DNA of 64,000 nt from Sphaerobacteraceae bacterium. Lineage in GTDB: Bacteria > Chloroflexota > Chloroflexia > Thermomicrobiales > Thermomicrobiaceae. The stretch spans positions 29,852 to 93,851 of the forward strand of contig REEK01000132.1 in NCBI GenBank assembly GCA_007695115.1, written 5' to 3'. The translations under genes and the position numbers were made by a program. Below the pieces are notes generated by a model. That model made no database searches, had not been told where the DNA came from, and was given only the letters and a program-made list of their open reading frames with translations. This document shows positions 17,940 through 27,273 of the stretch, one piece after another (the first letter of the stretch is position 1; each line of letters starts with the position of its first letter).

Positions 17940-19685
17940 TCACTCATCGAACGTCAGGACGATCTCAGGTTCGGCCACCCAGATCTCGACTCTGGCTGGC
18001 AGTGGCTCATCGCTCAGCACGTCTGCGACATCCTGGTCAAATTCCATACTGAGATCGTACGGCCGAAATTCTTCATCGAAACTCGTGCCGGCCCCACTCG
18101 GGCGAATCATCATTCCAGCGTCATCGATTGACAGATCGCGAAGATATCGCGGCCCGAGCGGTAGCAGATTGATGCGGTTCTCCCGCACGCTCACGATCGC
18201 GAACTCTCCCAGCGAGGTGCGGATCGAACTCTGATCAATCAAAGCCTCGTCCTCTTCACCGGCGAGCCAGAGAATCTGCTCGAACCGGACCTCGATGACT
18301 TCGTCATCCAGCGAACCATCTTCGCGAATGCCACTGAGCAACAGCCCATCCTGATCAAACTCGATCTCGGCGTCGGTTTCAGTGCCATCATCCCAGATCA
18401 GCGTCGTTCTCCAGGCAGGTTCGATCCGGGTATCGTCGGTGACCACGCGAACTTCGGTATTGATCGCGTCCCCATCCTGCTCAAGTGCGATCGACTCGAT
18501 CTCCAGCAACTTCGCAAGATCCGGAATCGGCGGCAGATCGTCCTCACCAGGCTCTGGCTGTTCAAGCGCCTCGGGAACTTCACCGAGTTCCGGCGCTTCG
18601 CCTATCAGGATCGGATCGGTGGTCTCGTTGGGGAACACGTATCGGAAACTGTGCGAGACGTATTCGGCTCCCGCAATTTCAGCATCTTCATCATCCAGCG
18701 GACCGACGACTACCTCGTCGATCACCAGCTCTACCTCTTCAGCATCCTCGGGTACACCCGGCAAAAAGAGTGCTGCTCCAACCAGACGCGGCGGGTGATG
18801 ATGGTCTGCATGCTGCTGATTCGCTCTAATGGACTCGATCGCTTCATCCGACCAGCCCGGGTTCTTCAACGCGTCATCGTCCAGAGCCCCGCTCGTCCAG
18901 ACCACCTCGACCGGGCCAGACTCACCAGCCGCTGACCACTCCATGTTCTCGAGCGGGATCACTGTGTCTTGAAGCAGGTGTCCATCGAACCACTCGCCAC
19001 CTTCGATAGTGCGTCCAGCTTGTTCCTGCAGCTCCACATGGACTCGCATGCCTTCTGAATCGCTACCGATAGCAATCGGGGAGATCAGCAGCAGCGGTCT
19101 CTGGATCTGCTGTCGATCGATCTCAAACTCCTGCACGATTTCGTCGCGCAGTTCCATCCCTACGGTTATCGATTCACCCGGACGTTCAGCGTCGTTGGCG
19201 GCGACGATCAGCGGCCAGTCTCCCGGATCCAGTCGCCACTCGCCATCCTGCTCGACCAGCACCCATCGGATCTCCGGATTCTGTAGCCAGATGACGACAC
19301 TAAAGCCGTCATAGGATTCGACACGCAGATCATCCGCCTCGTCCAGAACGGTTGTGGCAGGAAACGATATGCTGGCCCGCTCCACCCAGAACTCGCCGAA
19401 CTCGATCACCTGATATCGATCGGACAGCATGGAATAGACAAGCTTCAGGTCAGGATTCTCACGATCTATCGCGATCTCGTGAAAAACGTCCAGAGGATCT
19501 CGGTCCACGCTAGCATCGATGGGCGGTTCGGGAGAGTCTGAACTCTCTGGGGATTGTGTCTCAGTGGCTGCAGGTGTCGGTTCCGAGGCAGGACCTTGAG
19601 CGTCGGAGATCTGATCGTCTGTTTCCCCACAGGCGGTGATCAGAACAATCACGCCGAGCAGGAGGAAAAAGGGGAGGTATCGCAT
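17940..19685 (-). CDS. Lipoprotein, second tandem paralogue
   Basis: The 581-residue product has lipobox LITAC and the same two-domain plan as its downstream neighbour: IDASVDRDPLDV, LSDRYQVIEF, ESYDGFSVVIW and EWRLDPGDWPLI, then the late segment with DPILIGEAPELG, TLIWDDG and RVEIWVAEPE. Identity between the two looks moderate and is spread over the full length, which indicates an old duplication. The EPxLIGEAPELG linker is nearly identical in both, so that piece is probably structurally important. Function unknown. Confidence 0.7.
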   Translation of the reverse strand: MRYLPFFLLLGVIVLITACGETDDQISDAQGPASEPTPAATETQSPESSDSPEPPIDASVDRDPLDVFHEIAIDRENPDLKLVYSMLSDRYQVIEFGEFWVERASISFPATTVLDEADDLRVESYDGFSVVIWLQNPEIRWVLVEQDGEWRLDPGDWPLIVAANDAERPGESITVGMELRDEIVQEFEIDRQQIQRPLLLISPIAIGSDSEGMRVHVELQEQAGRTIEGGEWFDGHLLQDTVIPLENMEWSAAGESGPVEVVWTSGALDDDALKNPGWSDEAIESIRANQQHADHHHPPRLVGAALFLPGVPEDAEEVELVIDEVVVGPLDDEDAEIAGAEYVSHSFRYVFPNETTDPILIGEAPELGEVPEALEQPEPGEDDLPPIPDLAKLLEIESIALEQDGDAINTEVRVVTDDTRIEPAWRTTLIWDDGTETDAEIEFDQDGLLLSGIREDGSLDDEVIEVRFEQILWLAGEEDEALIDQSSIRTSLGEFAIVSVRENRINLLPLGPRYLRDLSIDDAGMMIRPSGAGTSFDEEFRPYDLSMEFDQDVADVLSDEPLPARVEIWVAEPEIVLTFDE

Positions 19686-19808
19686 TACACTGCACGCCTC
19701 GATTCAGGTTGGAAACGCTGAGCATCGACCCACATGTTGTGGGATGGACGCATATTCGCGTTACTGAACGCACTGCAGAAGTAATACTGGCACGCTTGCT
19801 GTCATACG

Positions 19809-20957
19809 TCAATTTCCCGTAACATACGCGCCGATGAATGTATCGTCAGACGGCTCTTCCTCACCCGGCTCAGGCGGCTCGCCGGACATGACCGGGTCCG
19901 TGGTCTCCCGAGGGAAGGTGAACTCCCACGTGTAGGTAATCGTCTCCCCCTCGAACTCGGGGTTGTCCGGACCGAATGGCCCGACGATGACTTCATCGAA
20001 TCGAAGAAGGATCTCCTCGGCATCCTCAGGAACACCGAGCAAACGAAGCGATGACCCATAGCGCGGCATGGCGTAGACGCCCGAGTCACTCGCCGAGGAT
20101 TCGGCCATCTCTTCACTCGGCCAGCCGGGCAGTCGGAGCTGGTCTTCCTCATGAGCGCCGTCTGTCCAGGTGACTTCCACCGGCCCGGACTGATCACCAG
20201 CCTCCCACGAGATGCTGTCGATCGGCACCGTGACATCGCTGAGCAGGTGGCTCTGAATCATCCCGTCGTCCTCGGTGCGAATCAACTCGTGCTCCCAGAT
20301 CAACGAGACATCGACCCCGTCAGCGTGAACCCCGACGCCCTCCATTCGGGCGCGGACGAACGGCACCACGGATCCATCATCCGGCTCACTTCGGGAGCGC
20401 GCATGATAGTCCTCCAGCAACATCATCCCGTAGCTGAACTGGCTACCAAACCCTTGCTGGATCTGTGCCGATGCCATGAGCAGATAACGATCGCCCGGAT
20501 CGAAGCGCCACTCGCCATCTTCCTCAACGAACACCCAGCGATTGAGCCAGTTCGTCACCGAACGCACCACGACATAGCCGTCGTACTCCTCGACGTTCAT
20601 CGCGTCCGGATCGGGCATGAACCCGGTGGGAGATGGTGGAGCGACGATCTCCAGCCAGTCTTCGCGGAAATCGAGTAGCTGAAATCGTTCGGGAAGGTAC
20701 CGGTAGACCATCTCTGGTGGGGGACCTGTCGGGCTCTCCAGCATGTCCGACAACACCTCGCGGGGATCCCGATCCGCGCTGGCGTCGATCGCGACCTGCG
20801 GAGTCGGTTCCGGTTCCGGAGTACCCAGCGGATCGACCTCTTCGGTGGCCGGTTGTTCCGGTCCAAAGAGATTCTCATAGGTCCGAGATAGATCGGGGTC
20901 GAAGATTACCAGTGCGATGACCAGTGCAAGAACGAACAAAGGGAAGAGCCAGCGCAT
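19809..20957 (-). CDS. Exported paralogue lacking lipobox and second domain
   Basis: This 382-residue protein shares IDASADRDPREV, LPERFQLLDF, EEYDGYVVVRS and EWRFDPGDRYLL with the two lipoproteins downstream, but it stops after TDPVMSGEPPEPGEEE, which matches the hinge before their second domain. Its N-terminal hydrophobic stretch (LFVLALVIALVIFDP) lacks a cysteine, so it should be held by an uncleaved helix rather than a lipid. CAGGAG precedes the ATG at 20957. It is the first gene of the probable operon. The short form suggests that the N-terminal domain is a unit that works alone. Confidence 0.7.
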   Translation of the reverse strand: MRWLFPLFVLALVIALVIFDPDLSRTYENLFGPEQPATEEVDPLGTPEPEPTPQVAIDASADRDPREVLSDMLESPTGPPPEMVYRYLPERFQLLDFREDWLEIVAPPSPTGFMPDPDAMNVEEYDGYVVVRSVTNWLNRWVFVEEDGEWRFDPGDRYLLMASAQIQQGFGSQFSYGMMLLEDYHARSRSEPDDGSVVPFVRARMEGVGVHADGVDVSLIWEHELIRTEDDGMIQSHLLSDVTVPIDSISWEAGDQSGPVEVTWTDGAHEEDQLRLPGWPSEEMAESSASDSGVYAMPRYGSSLRLLGVPEDAEEILLRFDEVIVGPFGPDNPEFEGETITYTWEFTFPRETTDPVMSGEPPEPGEEEPSDDTFIGAYVTGN

Positions 20958-21368
20958 CGATCAGTACTACTCCTGGGTTGGGCGTGCTGCGTCGTAAATC
21001 AGTGAGGACCCTGTGTAATGATGCCACCGCTAACCACCATCGCACATTCATGTCCCAGCCTGGAACCAGCAGAGCCCCCACCCCTGCCCTGTTCGACGCA
21101 CCTCGTTCCGGAAACGTGACACCCCATCCGGAGGGGTTGACAGGCCGAGCCGCCGCGACACCGGATTTCTATGCGGATAACATGCAAATTAACACACTGA
21201 GCGACGTTTCCGGATGAGTGTACGTACACTGCAGTCTGTTGAACGCAACCGTCGCTTCAGAACGCCGAATTCCCTGCCAGAATCAGCATTCTACTGCGCT
21301 ACATACAGATATTGCGGATAATAGTTCGCCCGGTCTGCGGATAAGATAGCCATCCGGCCAGCAATCGG
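20958..21368. promoter_or_regulatory. Intergenic region with repeated GCGGATAA words and a palindrome
   Basis: No gene is supported. The 14-base perfect palindrome AGTGTACGTACACT lies at 21217-21230. GCGGATAA occurs three times, at 21173-21180, 21314-21321 and 21337-21344, with the last two 23 bases apart. The region lies upstream of the lipoprotein operon and downstream of arsC, so these may be binding sites, but no regulator is identified. Confidence 0.35.
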
Positions 21369-21827
21369 CTACCGGCCTGGTCGTTCCTCAGAAATCCATG
21401 TCTGGATACGGCTCGCGATATCGTCTCGCACCGAGCGGAACACATCGCGCCGTTCATCATCGGAACCAGTGGCAGCCGAGGGATCCGGGAACGACCAGTG
21501 AATGCGCTCGGATCGACCCGGAAACATCGGGCAGGATTCCGCGGCGCTGTCGCACACCGTGATCACGTAGTCGAACTCCTGCTCGATGAATTCATCGAGG
21601 TGCTTCGATCGAGCACCGGAGATATCGACCCCCAGTTCACGCATCACATCGACCGCAAACGGGTTTACCCGTGTCGCTTCCGTGCCAGCGGAGGCAACGA
21701 GAAACCGCCCGTTTCCATGCGTTCGGAGCAGCGCTTCCGCCATCTGAGACCTGGCGGAGTTGTGGGTGCAGAGAACCAGCACGTTTATCGAAGCGGGAAC
21801 GGAAGGTGGTTGTTGTTCGTCGATCAT
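21369..21827 (-). CDS. arsC: Arsenate reductase, thioredoxin-coupled LMW-phosphatase type
   Basis: The 152-residue protein has the P-loop CTHNSARS (Cys20 to Arg26) and two later cysteines in VCDSAAESC (Cys92 and Cys99). The spacing equals the Cys10/Cys82/Cys89 triad of plasmid pI258 ArsC, allowing for a 10-residue N-terminal extension, so the full redox relay for reducing arsenate to arsenite is present. A GTG at 21836 in the same frame is an alternative start. No ArsR, efflux pump or methyltransferase gene is next to it, so arsenite removal must be encoded elsewhere. Confidence 0.85.
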   Translation of the reverse strand: MIDEQQPPSVPASINVLVLCTHNSARSQMAEALLRTHGNGRFLVASAGTEATRVNPFAVDVMRELGVDISGARSKHLDEFIEQEFDYVITVCDSAAESCPMFPGRSERIHWSFPDPSAATGSDDERRDVFRSVRDDIASRIQTWISEERPGR

Positions 21828-22049
21828 TGTTATCACCAGATACCTTGCATTAGATCCGAACCGCCCGAATCCAGCGGCCAGCCTGATGATAGGACATCCA
21901 GGTTCCCGGACGCAGGAATTAGCAATTCTCTAATGGATGGAGGCTCTGGATCGTGGCGATGATTACGGTCGCATCGACGCATACATCGGAATTCCGTATG
22001 GAATCTCCCCAGACGCTGCGCTATCGTGGTGGATGATGGCGAGCTATCG

Positions 22050-22125
22050 ATGTAGGGGCGTACGCCTCTGTACGCCCGGTCAGTGCCGGGACACCGGGTC
22101 GACAGGGGCGTCGACCCCTACATAG
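22050..22125 (+). repeat. Inverted repeat, family B (copy 2)
   Basis: ATGTAGGGGCGTACGCC at the left and GGCGTCGACCCCTACATAGG at the right form an imperfect inverted repeat, with CGGGTCGACAGGGG between. It is closely related to 4831-4909. Confidence 0.8.
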
Positions 22126-22142
22126 GCATTGCACATAGTGTC

Positions 22143-22183
22143 TCCCCTCTCCCAGTTTTGGGAGAGGGGTCGGGGGTGAGGGC
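22143..22183 (+). repeat. Palindromic repeat, family A (copy 2)
   Basis: CCCCTCTCCCA-GTTT-TGGGAGAGGGG is followed by TCGGGGGTGAGGGC. It lies between the family B copy and the 3' end of the aminotransferase gene and could act as a transcription stop for it. Confidence 0.85.
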
Positions 22184-22190
22184 CGCTCCC

Positions 22191-23378
22191 CTACCCCTTC
22201 AACATCCCCTTGATGATCCCGATCGCCTTCGCGATCTCATCCTCCGTGTTGTAGTAGTGAACCGAAGCCCGCACCATCTTCTCCAGTCCGCGTTGCTCCA
22301 TATCGAACCGGGTCGATCGCACGCCGGAGGTGTTGGCGTTGATCTTCTCCTTCGCCCAGGCCGCCGCAATGTCGTCCGGATCCAGCCCCTCAACTGTGAA
22401 GGTGACGATTCCACCCTTTTCGATTCCGAGGTCATGCGTCTTGCCGCCCGGTAACGATTCGATCTCACTGCGGAGCGTCGCCGCCAGGGTCCGGAGTCTG
22501 GTCGATCCGGCCTTGATGCCGACCTCCATCGCGTAGTCGCAGGCCACACCCAGGCCGACCTTCCCGGCAAAGTTCGTTTCCCAGTTTTCGAACCGGCGAG
22601 CATCGTTGCGGATCTCGTAGCGATCGGCCGACACCCACGTCGCGGCATGGAGATCGAGCATCACCGGATCGAGGGCCGGGATCACTTCTTTGTTAACGTA
22701 GAGGAAGCCGGTCCCACGCGGACCACGCAGGTACTTGCGACTGGTGGAAGCGAGCATGTCGCAACCGATCTCCTGCACATCGACCGGCACCTGACCGACC
22801 GACTGGCAGGCATCCACCATGTAGAGCACGCCTGCCTCCCGGGCTATCGCTCCGATCTCGGCCACCGGCTGGATAAGCCCGCCGTTGGTCGGGATGTGGC
22901 TGAGCGAGATCAATCGCACGTTGTCGTCGATCATCGTCTTCAGCGCGTCAACCGACATCTGGCCGTGCTGATCGTTAGGCACTACCACGAGCTCCGTACC
23001 GAATTTCTCGCAGACGTGCAGGTAGCTGATGACGTTGCTGGCGTACTCCGAGACCGACGTCAGGATCTTGTCGCCTGGTTCGAACGGTATCGAATAGAAA
23101 GCCATGTCGAATGCACGAGTTGCGTTCTCGATCACGGCGATCTCTTCGCGATGCTCAGCGTTTATCAGCTTCGCGATGGCATCGTAGGTGTGCTCCAGCT
23201 TATCGCCCCACTCTGCCGCTGCCTCATAGCCGCCGATCGAGGCTTCGAGATCGAGCATCCCCTTCGTGGCCTCGAGGACAGGCTGCGGCATCAATCCGGC
23301 CCCGGCGTTGTTCAGATGCGTCACATTCGCGCACCCAGGCGTCTCGCTGCGTACCTTGTTGATATCGATGTCGCTCAT
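22191..23378 (-). CDS. Aminotransferase class V / cysteine desulfurase-like PLP enzyme
   Basis: The 395-residue protein shows a class V fold: THLNNAGAGL at the N-terminus, a Schiff-base region YMVDACQSVGQ, and the PLP lysine in SRKYLRGPRG. The C-terminal domain ends in RASVHYYNTEDEI, typical of NifS-related selenocysteine lyase, isopenicillin epimerase-like and EgtE-like enzymes. No cysteine appears in the usual desulfurase loop position with confidence, so a lyase or epimerase role is equally possible. The start at 23378 has GGAGG with a six-base gap, whereas the ATG at 23384 would touch it. The neighbours give no pathway clue. A second, distant class V enzyme is at 41947. Confidence 0.8.
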   Translation of the reverse strand: MSDIDINKVRSETPGCANVTHLNNAGAGLMPQPVLEATKGMLDLEASIGGYEAAAEWGDKLEHTYDAIAKLINAEHREEIAVIENATRAFDMAFYSIPFEPGDKILTSVSEYASNVISYLHVCEKFGTELVVVPNDQHGQMSVDALKTMIDDNVRLISLSHIPTNGGLIQPVAEIGAIAREAGVLYMVDACQSVGQVPVDVQEIGCDMLASTSRKYLRGPRGTGFLYVNKEVIPALDPVMLDLHAATWVSADRYEIRNDARRFENWETNFAGKVGLGVACDYAMEVGIKAGSTRLRTLAATLRSEIESLPGGKTHDLGIEKGGIVTFTVEGLDPDDIAAAWAKEKINANTSGVRSTRFDMEQRGLEKMVRASVHYYNTEDEIAKAIGIIKGMLKG

Positions 23379-23604
23379 GTTCATCCTCCGTATGCGGTGT
23401 TATCGATCCATATGTACCTATTGTCGCATGCGGACGAGATCTATCGAACACATCCTGCTACTCGACAGATGCGATTCCATACTGACTGCTTTGTGCAACC
23501 ATATGATTCTCGTTCGTTCTACCTGTAGATCAACTTGTTGCTGATACGTTTCAGGCACAGATGTCGATATACGTACAAAGTAGTCAAACGGATAGAGTAA
23601 TTCA

Positions 23605-25266
23605 TTGCGAGTATGGAAGTTCGCGGCGCTGGCGTCAGTCGTCGTCGTTGCAGCACTAGCGCTGGCTTCGAATGACACGCGTGCCGATGATGGGTCAACG
23701 TTCGTCGATTACGGAAACATTCCCGTCACTGACGGGGAATACCTCGTCTGGACCCAGGAGTCGTTTGACGACGTCCCGCACGGAGAGCGTCGCTATCACC
23801 TCTTTTCCCAACACATTGGCACCGGCGAGCGGGTTCAACTAGTCGAGAGCAGTTCATCGGTCAGGGAGCCTGCGGTCACCGGCGGGGTGGTAGTCTGGGC
23901 TATGGAGGACTCGGAAACATCGAACCTGTCCGTGTTTGGCTACGATATGAACTCGGACGAGCAATTCATGATCAGTGGCGCCGGGCACTACAACGCCCGT
24001 CCGGCGGTATCTGGCGACGTGGTTATCTGGTTTCAAATGGTTCACGAGGGGAATGAAGAACACTCCTACTCGATCCTCGGCCGGAACATACGAACCATGG
24101 ACGAACCCTTCGTCATTCGAGAAGGCGATATCTCGAACAGACTGATCCTCGATGGAGACGAACTGCTCTGGTTCGAGCGAGACCAGACAGGTGGTGGACG
24201 GCTCCTGACGATGCCCGTAGACGGAACCGAGCCAACCCTCGTGCTTGAGGTGAACATTCCACCGAACACGCCATTCTCCTACGGTATGTCGGGGGATCTC
24301 GTTGTCTACACGTGGCTAGGATCTCCGATCACGGCAGTCAATCTGGAAACCGGCCATGAAGTTGCAATACCGGCCGAGCCGTATGACTCTCGGCCCGTTA
24401 CTGATGGACGCTTCGTGTTCTGGAGCGGCAATGATCCGGATGACTCGATGCGCAGCGTCTTGAGTGGCTATGATCTCGAGTCCAGCAGTCGATTTAATGT
24501 CCACGGCACAGGCAGCGAGACGAGCCCATCAGTGGCGATGGGTGGTGACTATGTCTCCTGGACAATGGCAGCCGAAGACCCCGGCGTCAGAGAAGTGCAT
24601 CTGGCATCGATCAACGAGATAATTCCGTCCGCTGGACATCCTCAGCCAACCGACGACAACCCGGACCGGATCTGGTTCCCGGAGACAGGCCACTCGATTA
24701 TCTTCGGCTTCAAGAACTTCTGGGAGAACTCTGGTGGACTGCCCGTCTTCGGATTCCCCCTGACTGGGGAGTTCGACGAACTGAATCAGGACACCGGCGA
24801 ATACCACACGGTGCAGTATTTTGAGCGCCAGCGCTACGAGTACCACCCAGAACATGCCGGTACACCGTATGAGGTGCTGCTGGGACGTCTGGGACATGAA
24901 GACGCCGCGCGCCAGGGAATGCTCGATCACGACGCCTTCCAGCCAGTCGATGAGGAATCTGTAGACGAAGATCGGTGTCACTATTTTGAGGCCACCGGAT
25001 TCACAGTCTGTAACGAATTCCTCGACTACTGGGAATCGCACGGTCTCGACTTCGGGGATGACGGGGTCTCCTACCGGGAGTCACTTGCGCTGTTCGGCTA
25101 CCCGATCAGCCAGGAATATTTCCCGGAACCGGGAGATGGCGCAGAACCGGTGACCGTCCAGTATTTCGAACGAGCACGCTTCGAATTCCATCCGGACAAT
25201 CCGGAAGAGTACCGGGTATTGCTCGGACGCCTCGGCGCCGATCTCCTTCACCAGCGGGATTGGTAG
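23605..25266 (+). CDS. Secreted TolB-like propeller protein with two LGFP-like C-terminal modules
   Basis: A TTG start at 23605 gives a signal peptide (VVVVAALALASNDTRA). Residues of about 30-335 have repeated propeller-type strands of the form GDVVIWF, DGDELLWFERD and GGDYVSWTM. Two C-terminal modules follow at about 345-435 and 455-550. Each has an aromatic start (WFPETGHSI, CHYFEATGF), a FGFPLTGEF or FGYPISQEY turn, and an ending VQYFER-x-RYEYHP...LLGRLG. Such modules recur in exported Chloroflexota proteins and probably bind the cell wall or carbohydrate. No enzymatic residues are visible. Confidence 0.75.
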   Translation: MRVWKFAALASVVVVAALALASNDTRADDGSTFVDYGNIPVTDGEYLVWTQESFDDVPHGERRYHLFSQHIGTGERVQLVESSSSVREPAVTGGVVVWAMEDSETSNLSVFGYDMNSDEQFMISGAGHYNARPAVSGDVVIWFQMVHEGNEEHSYSILGRNIRTMDEPFVIREGDISNRLILDGDELLWFERDQTGGGRLLTMPVDGTEPTLVLEVNIPPNTPFSYGMSGDLVVYTWLGSPITAVNLETGHEVAIPAEPYDSRPVTDGRFVFWSGNDPDDSMRSVLSGYDLESSSRFNVHGTGSETSPSVAMGGDYVSWTMAAEDPGVREVHLASINEIIPSAGHPQPTDDNPDRIWFPETGHSIIFGFKNFWENSGGLPVFGFPLTGEFDELNQDTGEYHTVQYFERQRYEYHPEHAGTPYEVLLGRLGHEDAARQGMLDHDAFQPVDEESVDEDRCHYFEATGFTVCNEFLDYWESHGLDFGDDGVSYRESLALFGYPISQEYFPEPGDGAEPVTVQYFERARFEFHPDNPEEYRVLLGRLGADLLHQRDW

Positions 25267-25320
25267 CCGAAGGATCCTCCCGGCAGGCGCCGGCCCGACA
25301 TCAGTTGTTTCGATCCTTCT

Positions 25321-25349
25321 CGCCTCTCCCAGTTTTGGGATAGGGAGGG
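25321..25349 (+). repeat. Truncated family A repeat
   Basis: CGCCTCTCCCA-GTTT-TGGGATAGGGAGG keeps the hairpin but lacks the GTCGGGGGTGAGGGC tail. Confidence 0.65.
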
Positions 25350-25400
25350 AAGTTCGACGAGCTCGATCAGGACTCCGATTCTCAGACTACACCTGTCCAA
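25350..25400 (+). pseudogene. Small remnant of an LGFP-like module
   Basis: Read from 25350, the codons give FDELDQDSDSQTTPVQ, close to FDELNQDTGEYHTVQ inside the gene just upstream (about 24773-24815). No start or extended frame surrounds it. It looks like a leftover of a duplicated module, directly next to a truncated family A repeat. Confidence 0.4.
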
Positions 25401-25699
25401 CCAACGAACAAGCCATATACGTTGCGCCACTTATGCGGGTATTGTCGGGTTGGCCGTATGTCCGCATTCAAAAAATTACGTGATTTCACGGATGACTTCA
25501 CTGGTGTTGACCTGTCATTTTGGAGACATCGTTGCACACCACATCAACCGCTGCGGTGAAGGGAGCATTCACAAGGGGCACAGGACGTTCAGTTTGCCTG
25601 GAATCACATCGGGACACTCGAAGACCATGACTCTCGGACGTCTTCCCCCCAGGGTTCGTCGCGCCTGGATTTCCGACAACGCATCGAAGGAGGGTGACC
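25401..25699 (+). other. Intergenic region before the FAD oxidase gene
   Basis: No protein-like frame is supported. A strong ribosome binding site (AAGGAGGG, 25687-25694) serves the next gene. Confidence 0.4.
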
Positions 25700-27112
25700 A
25701 TGGGTGACACCTACAGGACCACGAGCACCGGCCTTTCCCTGGCGACGGTCGAGCAACTGCGGAGGAGCCTGAGCGGGCAAATCCTGCTCCACGGCGATCC
25801 CGGCTACGACGAGGCCCGCACCGTCTGGAACGGCATGATCGACAAGCGGCCGGCATTGATCGTCCGGTGCACCAGCACCAGTGATGTCGCTGCCGGTGTC
25901 AAATTCGCCCGCGAGCAGGAGCTGCTGGTCGCGGTGCGCGGTGGCGGCCACAGCGCCGCTGGACATGCCGTATGCGACGACGGCCTGATGATCGATCTCT
26001 CCCTGATGAACGATGTTCAGGTCGATCCCGAGAAGCAGACTGCTCGGGTCGGCGGAGGCGCGCTCTGGGCCGACGTCGACCGTACGACCCAGGGTCATGG
26101 CCTGGCAACCACCGGCGGGACGTTCTCGGGGACCGGGGTCGGCGGCCTGACGCTGGGCGGCGGTTTCGGTTTCCTGAGTGGCAAGTATGGTCTTGCCTGC
26201 GACAATCTCCTTTCCGCTGAGGTGGTGACCGCCGACGGGAGCGTATTGACTGCCAGCAATGACCAGAATGCGGACCTGTTCTGGGGACTGCGGGGCGGCG
26301 GCGGTAATTTCGGTGTCGTCACGTCCTTCGAGTTTCAGCTATATCCGGTCGGCCCGACCGTGCTTGCCGGAATGGTGGTCCATCCGATTGAGCGCGCGAA
26401 GGAAGCGTTCCAGTTCTATCGAGAGTTCACCAGAAACAATCCGGATGAGCTAAATGCGATCGCCGGGATAGTGCCGTCCCCGGAGGGCATGCCGACTTTC
26501 GTCATCCTCGCGTGCTACAACGGTTCAATGGAGGAAGGCGAGGAGGTAGTTCGCCCACTCAGAGAGTTCGGGCCTCCGTTGATGGACGGGATTGGGCCAA
26601 TGCCGTACACGACACTCCAGTCAATGTTCGACGAAGCGTTCCCTACCGGGCTGAGCTACTACTGGAAGGGACGCCTTGTCGAAGAGATCACTGATGATCT
26701 CATCGACACCATCATCGAACATTATGAACACGCTCCGACGCCGTTTTCTGTGATCAATCTGCAGCAACTCGGCAACGCCACCAACCGTGTCCCGAAGGAG
26801 GCAACGGCCTTTAGCCATCGCGACGGACGATACGATCTGTTAGCGATGGGAGGCTGGCAGGACCCATCGGAAGCCGACGCCTCTATCCAGTGGGCACGCG
26901 ACTTCTACGAGCACACTGGTCCACTTACCTCTGGCGGTCTGTACGTGAACAGCCTGATCGAGAACGACACGTTGCAATCCGCCTACCGCGACGAGTCCTT
27001 TGAGCGCCTGGTCGCATTGAAAGACAAGTACGATCCGACCAACCTGTTTCGGAACAATGCGAACATAGCGCCGTCGGCCCCAATCTCCTCGACCAGCGAG
27101 ATTGGTGATTGA
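25700..27112 (+). CDS. FAD-binding oxidase, berberine-bridge-enzyme-like
   Basis: This 470-residue flavoprotein has the FAD-binding type 4 domain (RGGGHS with His84 as the likely covalent FAD link, then VGGLTLGGGFGFLSGKYGL) and the C-terminal BBE motif YDPTNLFRNNANI. Plant-type bicovalent enzymes carry a cysteine in the GGxCPTVG loop. Here the loop reads GGTFSGTGVGG, so only the histidine link is expected. Such enzymes oxidise sugars, alcohols or alkaloid-like substrates with O2. The start at ATG 25700 is fixed by AAGGAGGG six bases upstream. The gene stands alone. Confidence 0.85.
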   Translation: MGDTYRTTSTGLSLATVEQLRRSLSGQILLHGDPGYDEARTVWNGMIDKRPALIVRCTSTSDVAAGVKFAREQELLVAVRGGGHSAAGHAVCDDGLMIDLSLMNDVQVDPEKQTARVGGGALWADVDRTTQGHGLATTGGTFSGTGVGGLTLGGGFGFLSGKYGLACDNLLSAEVVTADGSVLTASNDQNADLFWGLRGGGGNFGVVTSFEFQLYPVGPTVLAGMVVHPIERAKEAFQFYREFTRNNPDELNAIAGIVPSPEGMPTFVILACYNGSMEEGEEVVRPLREFGPPLMDGIGPMPYTTLQSMFDEAFPTGLSYYWKGRLVEEITDDLIDTIIEHYEHAPTPFSVINLQQLGNATNRVPKEATAFSHRDGRYDLLAMGGWQDPSEADASIQWARDFYEHTGPLTSGGLYVNSLIENDTLQSAYRDESFERLVALKDKYDPTNLFRNNANIAPSAPISSTSEIGD

Positions 27113-27162
27113 ACCACCACCTGGTAGATGCCAGCCGGACACCAGTTGTCTTGATCTTTCCC

Positions 27163-27202
27163 CCCCTCTCCCAGTTTTGGGAGAGGGGTCGGGGGTGAGG
27201 GC
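27163..27202 (+). repeat. Palindromic repeat, family A (copy 4)
   Basis: CCCCTCTCCCA-GTTT-TGGGAGAGGGG is followed by TCGGGGGTGAGGGC, between the FAD oxidase and peptidase genes. Confidence 0.85.
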
Positions 27203-27211
27203 CGTCCCCCT

Positions 27212-27221
27212 GTGCTACGAT
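27212..27221 (+). promoter_or_regulatory. Extended -10 element for the M42 peptidase gene
   Basis: TGTGCTACGAT resembles an extended -10 box (TGN-TANNNT) about 50 bases before the ATG at 27274. The same TGTGCTA word precedes two other genes in this window. Confidence 0.4.
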
Positions 27222-27273
27222 TCCACGGTCAAACTGGTACGAACTCAATCGCAAACCCACCCGTGGAGGCTGC

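Noticed and set aside
21173..21344. Three GCGGATAA words as a DnaA-box cluster or origin
   Set aside because: They do not match the DnaA box consensus (TTATNCACA), and no replication gene is near.
25450..25707. Short frame upstream of the FAD oxidase
   Set aside because: It overlaps the strong ribosome site of the true gene and has no protein-like pattern.
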